Source: Bemisia tabaci
Lineage: Eukaryota > Arthropoda > Insecta > Hemiptera > Aleyrodidae
DNA: 64,000 nt
Reading direction: 5' to 3'
NCBI RefSeq assembly: GCF_918797505.1
Contig: NC_092802.1
Span: 20,915,883 to 20,979,882, forward strand
Shown: positions 53,117 through 63,409 of the stretch, piece after piece
Layout: the number at the start of each line of letters is the position of its first letter
Numbering within the stretch: position 1 is the first letter of the stretch
The notes under the pieces: generated by a model
Told to the model about the DNA's origin: nothing
Databases searched by the model: none
What the model saw: the letters and a program-made list of their open reading frames with translations, nothing else
Position numbers and translations under genes: made by a program

Positions 53117-53885
53117 AGCCTGCAAAAATCCCGGGTAGCAATGTTTTCATCGATTTCTATGTAATTTTTGACGCTGAATCCGGATTTCAACTTTGCGCCG
53201 TTAAATTCGGACCGGAAAGTTGCCAAATTTGGCAAAAATGGCCTAAAATCGGACTTTTTCCCGGATTATGGCCTGTAACTTGCCAAAAATTGATCTGACG
53301 ATAAAATTAGTTATTTTCAGAAATAAAGCTCGTTAAATTTCCTATAAAAAAGTTCCTAAACACTTTTTTGCTCAAGGCAAAATCAAGCGCGCTGGCGGAC
53401 TCCGGACTTTGTATAATGTGCGAAAATTGCGCATACTGTAATGTGTTGGGTTATCCTTATTATTTACATCAATTCATTTCACTAAGTGTAAATTTTACCA
53501 TCTTCACTTAATTTGTCCAGAAATTACTCGTCGGACGATTAAAACAGGAGACATCGGGCAAAAACCGCGAAAAACACAATTTTTGCTCATTTTTCAAAGT
53601 TCGGAGCCCGCCAGCGCGCTTGATTTTGCATTGAGCAAAAAAGAGTGTAGGAACTTTTTATAGGAAAAACGAGCTTTGTTTCTGAAAATAACTAATTTTA
53701 TCGTCAGATCAATTTTTGGCAAGTTACAGGCCATAATCCGGAAAAAAGTCCGATTTTAGGCCATTTTTGCCAAATTTGGCAACTTTCCGGTCCGAATTTA
53801 ATGGCGCAAAGTTGATATCCGGATTCAGCGTCAAAAATTACATAGGAATCGATGAAAACATTGGTACCCGGGATTTTTGCAGGCT
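53117..53885. mobile_element. Family I 769-bp palindromic element
   Basis: Arms of about 290 bp with very high complementarity: AGCCTGCAAAAATCCCGGGT, CGGACCGGAAAGTTGCCAAA, AATTGATCTGACGATAAAAT and CGCGCTGGCGG. They enclose a spacer of about 190 bp. The arms differ by only a few substitutions, so the element is fairly young. No coding capacity. Confidence 0.85.
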
Positions 53886-54261
53886 ATAGCCCTTTTCATG
53901 GCTTATTTGCCTGAACTCTACATGGTTCATGTTTATGGACAACTCGAAAATTGGCTGCATTTTCTGTATTATTCGGAGTTTTAAAAAATTCGCCATCTTT
54001 AATGCTCCGTAACATTTAAGAGCACGCTCTACTAAAAAGATTTTCATCGGTTGATTACTTCAGTTTCAGTTACCCTCTTTGAAGCTGTTTGATTAACGAA
54101 AAATAACAATAATATCGCAAGATCCCGCTAATCGCTTCTCTGATTCCAGAAAAAATACATTTTAGCGGCCTCGCATAGACAATCGAAGCAAAGTAACCCA
54201 AGAAGGCAAACTTGAATTAGCTTTCGATCGTCTTAGTGAAAAACGAGTCGAATACTAACGT
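53886..54261. other. No recognisable feature
   Basis: AT-rich unique sequence. Confidence 0.35.
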
Positions 54262-54475
54262 CCACGAGGTGATAACTCACATCTGATTGCGTCGACTACT
54301 TTCTTACTCCAGCGTTTAAGTCTCCGTCGCAGATTGACGGTTGATGCGGCTTGTGGCATCGTTGGATCGTTGTGTATAGAGACAATACATTTTCAAGACC
54401 ATGCATCATCAATCTTTGCAATGTAATCGGGTGGGGTAACAGTCAAAGATATGATTGATGCTTCGCAGCCCGTGA
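54262..54475 (+). repeat. Dispersed repeat with family G motif, second copy
   Basis: Same landmarks as 27972-28200 (GTCGACTACTTTCTTACTCC, AGCGTTTAAGTCTCC, GAGACAATACATT, TGTAATCGGGTGGGG). Confidence 0.6.
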
Positions 54476-55146
54476 TAAGATATACATTAATTTAACAATT
54501 TACAGAGCGGCAACAAGACCAATTTTCACGAATAAAACTAAAACGTTCCAGCTGAAAACTCAGTCTTCCTTAGTTGGATAAAACAGTAAAAAAAAAAAAT
54601 TGTAAAAATTTAACAACATCCTACTTGGCTGTACCTTTCAAAGCGAGAACAATGTTGTTATGAAATATGCATAATTTATCATGTATTTTTGCGGATTCCC
54701 TGACGTTTTCCCTAACTTTCCTGGAACAAAAAAAATTCCTTGGAAAAAAGAGGTTTTCCCGGTTGTCAGACACCCTGGAGTCCTCGGAGGCGACTCGAAT
54801 CCACACAGGCGGCGAATTCTGCGGAGAGCAGACGCATGCCTCTTCGGATGTTACCTAATCCGGATGTGACTCAAATTTTAATAACGGTGACGGATTTGAT
54901 GCAGATTGCGGATACGACGCAACGGTCGCTGGTCTCGTTGTGTCGCCGCGACGACAACGAAGCCCCGGCGATTGAGAAATCCACTGGCCCGTCTTCCGAT
55001 TAGTCGCGGATTGTTCGGCCGCGTGACAGCTAATCCTCCATCTTAAAATGCTCTCGGTCAGTCTCCTAACGCTCCATCCGGTGTCAATAAATCGGAACTC
55101 ATCTCATTACTACGCCTGTGTCAGTGTGACCGGTCACGAGGGAAAA
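54476..55146. other. Unique sequence, 54770-55020 GC-richer
   Basis: Overlapping plus frames 54667-55003 without domain. GACTCGAATCC near 54793 is B-box-like but has no tRNA around it. Confidence 0.35.
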
Positions 55147-55180
55147 CTGCCGTGCTAAGGAAGAATGCCGTATGAGACAC
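55147..55180. mobile_element. Family C terminal fragment
   Basis: CTGCCGTGCTAAGGAAGAAT then GCCGTATGAGACAC; only the terminus is present, joined to family Z. Confidence 0.65.
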
Positions 55181-55357
55181 TAAGTCGCCCGGCTGTCAAA
55201 AAGGCGTAACTACACATCGAGGTGAGCCCGGAAAAGCCTTTGAGCCTTATGGACAGCGGAGTTCATTGCAGAACTGAAAAAAAAGGTGCTTGTCTCAAGC
55301 AAGATGATTCTTGACTTTGCCGGCAAGAATTTTCTTAATCTTGATTAGAGCTGAACT
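55172..55357 (-). repeat. Family Z dispersed repeat, copy 2
   Basis: Inverted relative of 50275-50462 (CGAGGTGAGCCCGGAAAAGC, AAGATGATTCTTGACTTTGC). Immediately preceded by a family C terminus (55147-55180). Confidence 0.7.
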
Positions 55358-56283
55358 TTTCTTCAAGTCAAATACATGCTTCACTAACAACGGGTCGTGA
55401 AAAGTGTATTCATAAATAACTCTGAAGACTTTGAATTCATAGGTTGGCTGTCCTTCCGGACCCTAAAAGTCTAAAATCCTTGAAATGTTAGGATGAGACC
55501 AAAAATTATTTCCTGGAAAACCGTGAGATGTCTCGAGACAGTAAGGCTATTTCAAAATTCTGGGAAATGTTTCACCCTGCGCTGGTTCAGTAACAATGAG
55601 AGAATGGAAAATTCACAGGTTATTAAATTAAGTTTCCGCAACTGCGGTTTTACGCGACGGAAAATGCGAAATCTAATCTCTCGCCCGCAGTAGACAGACG
55701 AGAGCTTGAGAAAGTTCATTTTCTGTTGATTGGGATTTCCAACAAATTAAACTCTTAAAAGCGTGAAAAGATGCAATGGCTTTTCACTCTCCATGAATGG
55801 TTCTCCTGAGTCTGGTTCCGAAAGTTCGTTCTATGTTTATGACAATCCAAGAGAAATCCGAAGAATTATTTGCGACGGCGAATAATCGGAAGTCACCGTC
55901 TTGCTTTCGAGGAAACGATGTTAATCGTTTCTGCATTAACTTTACATTAGGGTGGCGTCTGGATTCAATTTGCACCGACGCATCGACATCCGACCCGCAT
56001 GCGGAGAAAAACGAAAGTAAAACCAGATAAGGCCTTACGCAATGAGATATTTTTTTACGGAACCACAGAGATCTAGTGTGGTTAGAGGTGTACGTTCAGT
56101 TTTTGCATTGGTTTCCATCATGTCATTCATGCGATATGCTTAGAAAAGCATATCAGAATCTGTAAAAATTCTAAAAGACCTACGAGATGAGCGCGCGTGA
56201 TGTCACACTTATGAAGCTTTGTCTTTAAAAACGGAAAATTGACGTTATTTTAGACAAGCTCATTGAACTATACAGTGAGAAAT
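55358..56283. other. No recognisable feature
   Basis: Unique sequence without supported gene or repeat. Confidence 0.35.
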
Positions 56284-56384
56284 TTCAACACAAACGTTTG
56301 GTTAATACGAGAAGTAAAACACAAAATAACCCTAGCCTTTGGTTGACAATTTCAAGAGAAAATGCCGCCCAGTTTTCTTTAAGA
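56284..56384 (+). repeat. Family W dispersed repeat, copy 2
   Basis: Same orientation and landmarks as 33826-33925 (GTAAAACACAAAATAACCCT, AGCCTTTGGTTGACAATTT). Confidence 0.65.
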
Positions 56385-56658
56385 AATTTAATAAAAAAAA
56401 AGGTTGGATGGAACGACTCCTCTAACGAAACGTTCACATGTGCCGCAGTATCATTTTCGAAGCGGGAAAATGAAATATAGGCATATTTCTGACGCAGATT
56501 GTGAAGTTAGAACTGTATTTTAGACTTTTCTCTCTTTTAGAGGCATTATCAGTGAGAAATAACTCTTCTTCTTCCTCCGGCTGAAGTTTGCAACAGGCCC
56601 AGTGCACACAACTTTCTTCCCGCTCCTGCAATAGTTTGCAATTCTCATATAAAACTAA

Positions 56659-56914
56659 ACTGCCGTGCTAAGGAAAAACGCCGTATGGACATTCGAGAAT
56701 TGCCAAATTTTTCTTGATAAAGCATGTATTTCTGCCGCAATTTAAGCACTTTCTTCCTTGAAATTTTCAGATAATTTAGATAAGATTGCGCACAAAATTG
56801 TCTGAAAATTTTGGAAAAAAAATATTTACAATTTTCCCAGTAAATTCTGTTTTTATCGAAGGAAATTTGGCAACATCTACGGACTCGTACGGCGTTCTTC
56901 CTTCGCAAGGCAGT
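56659..56914. mobile_element. Family C inverted-repeat element, best-preserved copy
   Basis: 256 bp. Left ACTGCCGTGCTAAGGAAAAA, GCCGTATGGACATTCGAGAA; core TTTAGATAAGATTGCGCACA; right GGAAATTTGGCAACATCTAC, GGCGTTCTTCCTTCGCAAGG and CAGT. Confidence 0.85.
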
Positions 56915-58402
56915 ATAAACCTTCATTTCTGGCGGGACATCTGGCACCCTCGAACGGCAGAGCGCCTTTTCGAGCGGGCACAATGGCCCACCTGTCGCTC
57001 CCTTGGCGCGCGGTGAACAATTCGGGTTGGGTAGTTTATAGCCTTTCCCTTTCTACCTTTCTTTGGGGGCATCCCTGTATACTGTAACTGCTAAATCATC
57101 CTTCCTCTCCCGCATTCACGCCGTGAAACCCCCGCGATTCCTCGAGCCAGTGCTGCCAAACGCGGGAAAATAACAGTATTTAAAACCTTGTGAATCGGGG
57201 AGTAGAGATATATTGTGTAATTGCCCGGAGACTTAAACGCAAGGTTAAGAAAAACACCGACGATCTTACCGTGATAGCTCGAATCCCATGCAGCTTTATT
57301 TGGAGCTTCAGAATCACTATTTACTCATCAATTCATCATGCATCCTGTATTTTGATTCTGACTTTGGCCAAAAATCGTTTTTTGACAATTTTTTTTTGCC
57401 ATTGTTCCCCCCGTTTCGATTTATCTGTTGCGATTGAGAGTAAATTATTGTCGGAGGGAGCGTTCATGAGTAAATTACGAGACGCATTTTTACGGAATTT
57501 TTGTCCTCTCCTTCTCTCCTTTGTGACGTGGGTCGCTATCCTTTAAGACGTGAAACAAAATTGCATAACGCTCTCCTCGTCTCCCCTCCCCCTAGGGCGT
57601 TACGTACCCCTAAGCCCCCCCTAAGGCCCCTTAGGGCTGTAAGCACGGCCCTATTGTATACTGTTGCCATGAAATTAAAAAAGTGTAGTTCTAAAACCAT
57701 GGTGACTAATTTAGGCGTCTAATTATATCCTTATCGTGGTATATTTTTGAAGCGGGCAGCTAAAAAAATGCATAATTCTTTTCGCTGATCGTAAACGTTA
57801 TATATACTCGTCTATAAATTTAAAATGTTAAAATATTCAGTGTGTTCACCATATTCTCGTTAACTATCGAAGGGGCACTTGTGTATCGTGGTTCTCAAGT
57901 TACTTCATTCAGTGATGGATTTTTCAAAAGAACTGTAGATTTGGCTGCATGGCTGATGACCTGCGCTCTTTCGGAAGCCCTTCAAATACTCCCCGTAGCG
58001 TTGCGTACATAAAAACACCGAATCATTCGATGTCTTTCCCTTGATGTTCCTCGATCTCCCGAATGTTTTTTCGGGAAGAATGCGGGGATGTCACTGACTT
58101 TCAATGATTTCATCACAACGTATGAATACACTCGTAATACAGTATGTATAATTTTCATGAATTTTTTAATCATTTAAGTGATTTTTTCACTTCAAACAGT
58201 CACAGAGACCGTCTAATATTATTATTCATTAATAAACTAGCACCTGATTTTTGACGAGGCCGCAAATTTTCAACCCATATACTTAGTCAATAAGGGGTGC
58301 AGAAAGTTCTTCGCCTTCACATTTTTCGAGATTGCCTTAACATTTTTTGCGGTAGCCTGAAAGGAATATTTGTGTTCAAAAATGCTCTCGAGTGCGCTAT
58401 AT
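56915..58402. other. No recognisable feature
   Basis: Unique sequence. 57585-57650 is C-rich with CCCCTAAGGCCCCTTAGGG, a small hairpin. The frame 57190-57546 has no domain. Confidence 0.38.
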
Positions 58403-58939
58403 TGCCGTGTCACAGAAAAATGCCGTAGGATCATTGGAGAGTTGCCAAATTTTACAGGATAAAACGTGGCGTGTATTCTTGAGGGAAGTTTTCTATCTAT
58501 TCCCTTGAAATTTTTAGATATTTCAGATTAAATTACGAGCAAAATTGTCTGGACATTTTAAAGAAGAATATTCACAATTTTCCTAGTAAATTCGTTTTTT
58601 ATTAAAGAAGATACGGCAACGTCTGGAGACTTATACTGCCGTGCTAAAGAAGAGCGCCGTATAAGCCTTCAGACGTTGCCAAGTTTCCTCCGATAAAAAC
58701 CGAATTTACTGAGAAAATTGAGAATATTATTTTCCCAACTTTGCAGACAATTTTGCACGCAATTTAATCTAAAATATCTGAAATTTTCACGGAAAAGTAT
58801 GCATGAATTTTGTCAAAAATACATGTTTTATCGAGGGAAATTTGGCAACTCTCGAATGTTCATACGGCGTTTTTCATCAGCACGGCAGCATACGGCGTTC
58901 TCCCTTAGCACGACCGAATAGTGGAAGCTGATGGATCTG
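58403..58939. mobile_element. Family C element split by a second family C element
   Basis: The outer copy starts TTGCCGTGTCACAGAAAAAT, reaches GGCAACGTCTGGAGACTTAT, is interrupted by 58628-58886, then ends CATACGGCGTTCTCCCTTAG. The adjacent duplicate (58945-59140) has the uninterrupted sequence. Confidence 0.82.
58628..58886. mobile_element. Family C element nested in family C
   Basis: CTGCCGTGCTAAAGAAGAGC to TTTTTCATCAGCACGGCAG. Flanks TATA and CATA suggest a 4-bp duplication with one change. Confidence 0.82.
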
Positions 58940-58944
58940 GAAGT

Positions 58945-59140
58945 TGTCTATCTTTCCCCTTGAAATGTTCAGATATTTTAGATTAAATTACAAGCAAAAT
59001 TGTCTGACAATTTTAAAGAAATATATTCACAATTTTCCTATAGTAAATTCGTTTTTCATTAAAGAAGATACGGCAACGTCTGGAGGCTTATATGGCGTTC
59101 TCCCTTAGCCCGACCGAATAGTGGAAGCTGATGGATCTGC
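58945..59140 (+). repeat. Tandem duplicate of the outer family C right half and flank
   Basis: CTATCTTTCCCCTTGAAATG to AATAGTGGAAGCTGATGGAT repeats 58490-58625 plus 58887-58939 but lacks the nested element. The duplication therefore preceded the insertion, or the copy used was empty. Confidence 0.8.
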
Positions 59141-59488
59141 CTGTCGCGGCGGAATCCTGTTAACTTTTTGTAGAAACTTGGAAGGACATAGCCGGACTGT
59201 CGACGGTAGCGGCGGCGCGGGGCAGACTTGTCCATGCGCGGACTCAAGTCTCGGACACTCGGGCGGACCGAGCGGCTAAGTTTTAGCTTTCTACCTTTAA
59301 ATTACATCTGTAGAAAGTAAGACCTGTTCCCGCACCCCGCACTCGCCAAAACAAACTCTATTCCACTGCCCCACTCGGCTCCCAACGAACGAAAGGTGCA
59401 TCGGCGAGGCGGCCTGACTGCAGAATTGCAGGATTTGCATCTCGAAGCTCCTTCCTCTAAGTTGATTTCAAAAGAGGTAGTCGATGGT
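59141..59488. other. GC-richer unique sequence
   Basis: 59200-59280 is CpG-rich (GGTAGCGGCGGCGCGGGGCA). No exon recognised. Confidence 0.3.
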
Positions 59489-59592
59489 AAACCCTAGAGT
59501 CCCTTTATAGAGAGAGTTGAGACAACGCGGCTTATGGATGTCACGAACGGGAATAAAGATTACACAAACTGAACGTTTTTTGTAAGCTTTGA
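59489..59592. mobile_element. Family T half element
   Basis: It begins AGAGTCCCTTTATAGAGAG and continues to GGGAATAAAGATTACACAAA like the left arm of the element at 1516-1826. No right arm was found, so the copy is truncated or decayed. Confidence 0.6.
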
Positions 59593-60522
59593 TCAACAAC
59601 CTATTCCCGAATTCCTGCCTCCGTGCAAAAGAATCAGCGTATGCAAAACAGTTTGATGATTATATTTTTAAAGAATCATAGCAAGAGAGTGACCGTGAGC
59701 GATGATGAGAAAGTACGTTGGCTTCGATGATCGAAAGTTTTCCGAGGGAGCAAAAAATTTCACCGATCCCAATCGTTCTTCACCCTTGACATTGAATTGT
59801 AGTCCGCACAATTCGAATCAAAAATATTTGAAGGACGAGCATAGGTAACCACTAACCACTAACCACCACCAATAGGCATATTAACAAGAAAAACTGGTAC
59901 CTCGGTGTGGGATTTCGCGGATTTTCAATGAGATTTCGTTTCCTAATCGGAGAAATTATCAACGTAATGTCTTTAAAAATGTCTTCATGGCGCAGTTTTA
60001 AGTGCCTTGTTCCTTCACAGCAAAACTGTTTTGACGAGAACACATCCCTCATTCTATAAGAAAATCGATGGGTAACATCGAAAAGTGCGTGCGTCCGATT
60101 GCGAACTTCTAAAGCACTACACAGTTTTTCTCTTCTTTTCCTTTAGTTTCTTAAAAAAATTACCTGCCTTAGGTAGAAAAATTTACTATTAAATTTGGAA
60201 TTTTATAAACATAAAAAAAAAAAAAATTATTTATAAGCTGGAAAACCATTTCTGTTCTTTTTTAAGAGTGTGAAATTAAAAAAAGTGGAATGAAAAAATT
60301 GGCATCGAACTTCTGATAAATTCTGAAAATCACTTATATAAGTATATGCTAAACACAAAATGTTCGACGTAATATGTGTCTAACTAAAATTTAAGGTAAA
60401 ATGTACTTAGGTCTGTAATTAAAAAAAAAAAAGTGATCAAAAGCTTGTGAAAGAGCATTGGTGGCATTTGTTTGTAAGTGTAAAAGATCGAACAGGTTTC
60501 CTAGCATACTCGGAACTTTATA

Positions 60523-60526
<4 letters not shown>
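59593..60526. other. No recognisable feature
   Basis: AT-rich with several A runs; no supported gene. Confidence 0.38.

Positions 60527-60574
<48 letters not shown>
60527..60574 (-). repeat. 48-nt T homopolymer
   Basis: Uninterrupted T run on the plus strand. It could be the poly(A) tail of a retroposed minus-strand sequence lying to its right, but no recognisable retroelement or processed gene follows. Confidence 0.75.
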
Positions 60575-60582
<8 letters not shown>

Positions 60583-61690
60583 GTACGTGTTTTCTCAACA
60601 CTTAACTTCAGGGATCGAAATTTCCTCTCAGCTCCTCTTTTGTGAGAGTGCATTCTCTAATTTACTCCTGAATTTCCCGAAGACAGCGGAAAGGAATCCC
60701 TACTACTGATAAGAAAGTAGAATCGTGACACCTCCTACTGGCAGTAGACTACTGCATGGGATGAATGCATCGTGTCACCGCCTCATCCACAACACTACCG
60801 CCCTGTCTCTAAAAATTAGAGGAATTTCCTTTTAGATCTCTCCATTCAGAGTTCATGCCTTTGAATGATCTTGGCTTTCTAATCATACGATCAAGAACAA
60901 ACAAAATGAGGCGCTGAGGATTTGAAACTGCAATATTTAACCGAGATGATTGTTAGAACCCCATGGGAAACTGTGCTCTCCTATGCCATGACTTCAAATT
61001 TCAACCCTCCAGATAAAATTACTTCATTCAGAAATTTTGATCCATACAATATTATTCTTCTGAGAACCCTGAAATCCATCATAACCTTATTTTCTACAGA
61101 AGTGCAGATCGCAGGTTCTAATCCTCGGCGCTTCAAATTAGAAGTATCAAAAGAACTTTTATGTAGAAGGGGTAAACTGGCCTTTTTACCAGGGAGCGAA
61201 TTTCGCCGAAAAGAGAATCGGGCATTGGGGGCCCCTTCCGAAGAAGGTGGAGAGTTCCTAAGGGCCTCGAAGGGCACCGCAAAGTTTCTTAAGAAGTGTC
61301 GAGTAGGGCCTCAAAGTTTTGGCAAGAGAGTTTAGGAGGCGATCGCCCCCTTGCCCTCTCCAGAATATGTGTTAGGGGAGGAAGTTTTGGAGGGCCTCTG
61401 CGAGGTTTCTCAAGAAATGTCAGATGGGATCCCCCAGCTTTGGCAAGACGAACTTTCCGACCCAGAATTTAGGAGCCCCTGAACCAGTCCATCCCCATTC
61501 CGCCGTCCAAAGTGAAACCGCCATATCTCCATTCGAAACTTCTTCACTTTTGTCTGACAAAATTCTGTTTTACAAAAACCCCACAAATAATCATCCTTCA
61601 TCTTTCCGATACGACTCCGGGACACCATTAGGCGCTGAACATGAAAAAATGAAGCCTTGCGACATCCCAATTTCCTTTTAATAGAGCAGC
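60575..61690. other. No supported gene
   Basis: The 137-codon plus frame 60922-61335 has no domain. GGTTCTAATCC at 61113 is a B-box-like sequence without an A-box. 61190-61420 is G-rich with repeated TTTTGG(C/A)(A/G)-type motifs. Confidence 0.35.
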
Positions 61691-62000
61691 ACGTGCTGGA
61701 AAAATTAAGGGTTGCCACAGAATTTGGAAAATGAAATTCCCTGACATTTCCGTGATACATTTTAGTGAAATTCCTTGACGATTGCAGATTGACAGGTGTT
61801 TCAGAAGACATAAGTGAAAATAGTTTACAGGCAATATTGATTGTTCGAAACCTCAAACCCATCCGAGAAAGCAACTGAAGGTTATTTAACAAATTCCCTG
61901 ACATTTTCGTCATTTTCCCTGACATTTCCCGGTTTTCCCTGGCTTTTACAAATTCCCTGGTATTTCCTAGTTGTCCGAGTATTCCCTAACTGAGCAACCC
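61691..62000. repeat. TTCCCTGACATTT-type degenerate repeat
   Basis: TTCCCTGACATTTCC and variants (CCCTGGCTTTT, CCCTGGTATTTCC) recur about six times at irregular spacing. The 171-codon minus frame over it is treated as a by-product. It lies within the intron close to the signal-peptide exon donor. Confidence 0.5.
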
Positions 62001-62085
62001 TGAAAAAATACTACATTTAGAGTGGAGTTACGCCGTTTTTGCAGTGGACAGCGGCATTATCTAGTAGTATCAGGGCACCACTTAC

Positions 62086-62194
62086 CCCGAGAAAGTACTC
62101 CATTCAGCAGCAATCCAAAGGAATATAACACAATCCTAACATCCAATTTGAACAACTTGATAGCGTTCACGAAACCACCCGTATTCAAACGCAT
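62086..62194 (-). CDS. Putative first coding exon of a Sushi-domain membrane or secreted protein gene (signal peptide)
   Basis: Read on the minus strand, an ATG in the strong insect context CAAAATG opens at 62194. It runs for 36 codons plus one base to a consensus donor (CGGG/GTAAGT, intron starting at 62085). An in-frame TAG lies 39 nt upstream, so this is the first possible Met. The peptide starts MRLNTGG, has a lysine-bearing stretch, then a hydrophobic core (VRIVLYSFGLLLNGVLS), as expected of a signal peptide or signal anchor. The exon ends in phase 1, which matches the acceptor phase of the Sushi exon at 6706-6888, so joining them puts the Cys-rich Sushi domain directly after the signal peptide. 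A CpG-rich region with a TCAGT initiator lies just upstream. That this is exon 1 of the Sushi gene is inference from strand, phase and domain logic; no transcript was seen. Confidence 0.62.
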
Positions 62195-62700
62195 TTTGAG
62201 CGCCACAAAACGAACCGCACTGACAAGCCACTAATACCCACTATCCATCGGATCGGCACACTTATCGCTTCGAAATCGTGTCACGGTGTTCAGACGACGC
62301 GCGGCGGGACGAACTTCGTTTGATCGCGTTCGGCGAAAGACTGAAGAGGGAGCGCTAGCGTCCACGGCGGGAGAAACGCGCCGCTTGCCCTACTCTCGCC
62401 CCGTGGTCCCCGGCGCGGCCGCTAGGGGCGCCGCCCGCGGCTCACGGCTTTTGAAAGTGGAGTCGGGGCCTCCGTGACGCGCTTATCGCGATCCGTGACG
62501 TCAGAGGGCTTTCGGGCAGGTGGATCTTTCGGGGTAAAAGTGAAACAGGGACCCGGTCCGGGTGCCGGGTTTGGGTGTTACGAAAGAGCGTTTGGTCTTC
62601 GGGAGCGCGGTTTTTCGGTAACACGACTCGAGTACAGGCCGCATTACAGTCGATCCTCAAACAGCTTCTTTAATCGGGAAGCCCCTTAGGGTGATTCGTG
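62195..62700 (-). promoter_or_regulatory. CpG-rich putative promoter and 5' UTR of the Sushi gene
   Basis: GC- and CpG-dense sequence lies directly upstream (minus strand) of the signal-peptide exon. An arthropod initiator-like TCAGT lies at 62219-62223, about 25 nt before the ATG. GC content falls sharply on both sides. The open frames here on the plus strand are expected in GC-rich DNA and are not reported as genes. No TATA box was identified. Promoter function is inference. Confidence 0.45.
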
Positions 62701-62857
62701 AAGGTATTTTTGAAGTTTTAAATATTCTGAGGAGGGCCAAGTCAAATTCTAAGAGCACTTGGTCATGGCCAAGCTACCCCCTCACCCTAGTTTCACGTAT
62801 GCTTTACGCAGAGACAAGGTGGAATACCAAGACAGAATTGCTATGAAAATTCCACTG

Positions 62858-63038
62858 ACCAGCGGGCTGATTATTGAAATTGATAGACAAAGCTATAGAC
62901 GAAGCGATAGACAAAGAAGACGAGGAGAAAATGAAATGACCCTTTTGATGGAAGCGGGTGGTTACAATGGACTAAAGACTTATGATAGACTAAATAACGG
63001 CAACCTACCCTAGCTAGTCCATCATTTTCCTCCTTAGG
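62858..63038. mobile_element. Family E partial copy
   Basis: CAGCGGGCTGATTATTGAAA, GATAGACAAAGCTATAGACG and AGTCCATCATTTTCCTCC are present; the right terminus is missing. It lies upstream of the inferred Sushi gene promoter. Confidence 0.68.
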
Positions 63039-63061
63039 CCATTTCGCTACCGTCGTGACCT

Positions 63062-63206
63062 CAACTCGTCGTTCCTCTGACATAAGGGCATATCTTGATT
63101 TGCGTATGAGCCCCAAAAATCATGTATATAAATGTAAGATAGGGCTCGTGGGAATTGAGATACGCAGGGAATTGAGATACGCCCTTACGTCAGAGGGGCG
63201 ACAAAC
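63062..63206. mobile_element. Family M inverted-repeat element, copy 3
   Basis: Left CGTCGTTCCTCTGACATAAG then GGCATATCTTGATTT; right TACGCCCTTACGTCAGAGGG then GCGAC. GGGAATTGAGATACGC is duplicated in tandem inside. Confidence 0.68.
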
Positions 63207-63409
63207 TTTGAGAGCATAGTCGCAGCAGTCTTGGCTGGATTTAGATTGAATCAACTTTAGCGTTGTTTTTGTCTAAAAACTTTTCGTAGGCGTGGGACTA
63301 ACTGGTCTTCCTGCTGATTTCTACTTTGCTATTAGCTTTTTACTTATACTCCTAATTTATATGTAGGACGCTGTTTTTCAATGAGTTTGATGAAAAATAG
63401 AAACTTTTT
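63207..63409. other. No recognisable feature
   Basis: Unique sequence between family M and the family X fragment. Confidence 0.3.

Larger units (their letters stand above)
6889..62085 (-). other. Inferred ~55-kb first intron of the Sushi gene
   Basis: It is bounded by a GTAAGT donor at 62085 and a polypyrimidine/CAG acceptor ending at 6889, both minus strand and both phase 1. Almost all recognisable content is non-autonomous transposons, simple repeats and CpG-rich islands. The acceptor is only 84 bp from the family B element at 6973-7387, so insertions approach the exon closely. Extra exons inside the interval cannot be excluded. Confidence 0.55.

Noticed and set aside
60922..61335. 137-codon plus-strand frame and B-box-like GGTTCTAATCC
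   Set aside because: No domain, and no A-box at tRNA or SINE spacing, so neither a gene nor a tRNA-derived SINE is supported.
61410..61925. 171-codon minus-strand frame
   Set aside because: Half lies in the TTCCCTGACATTT repeat and no domain is visible.
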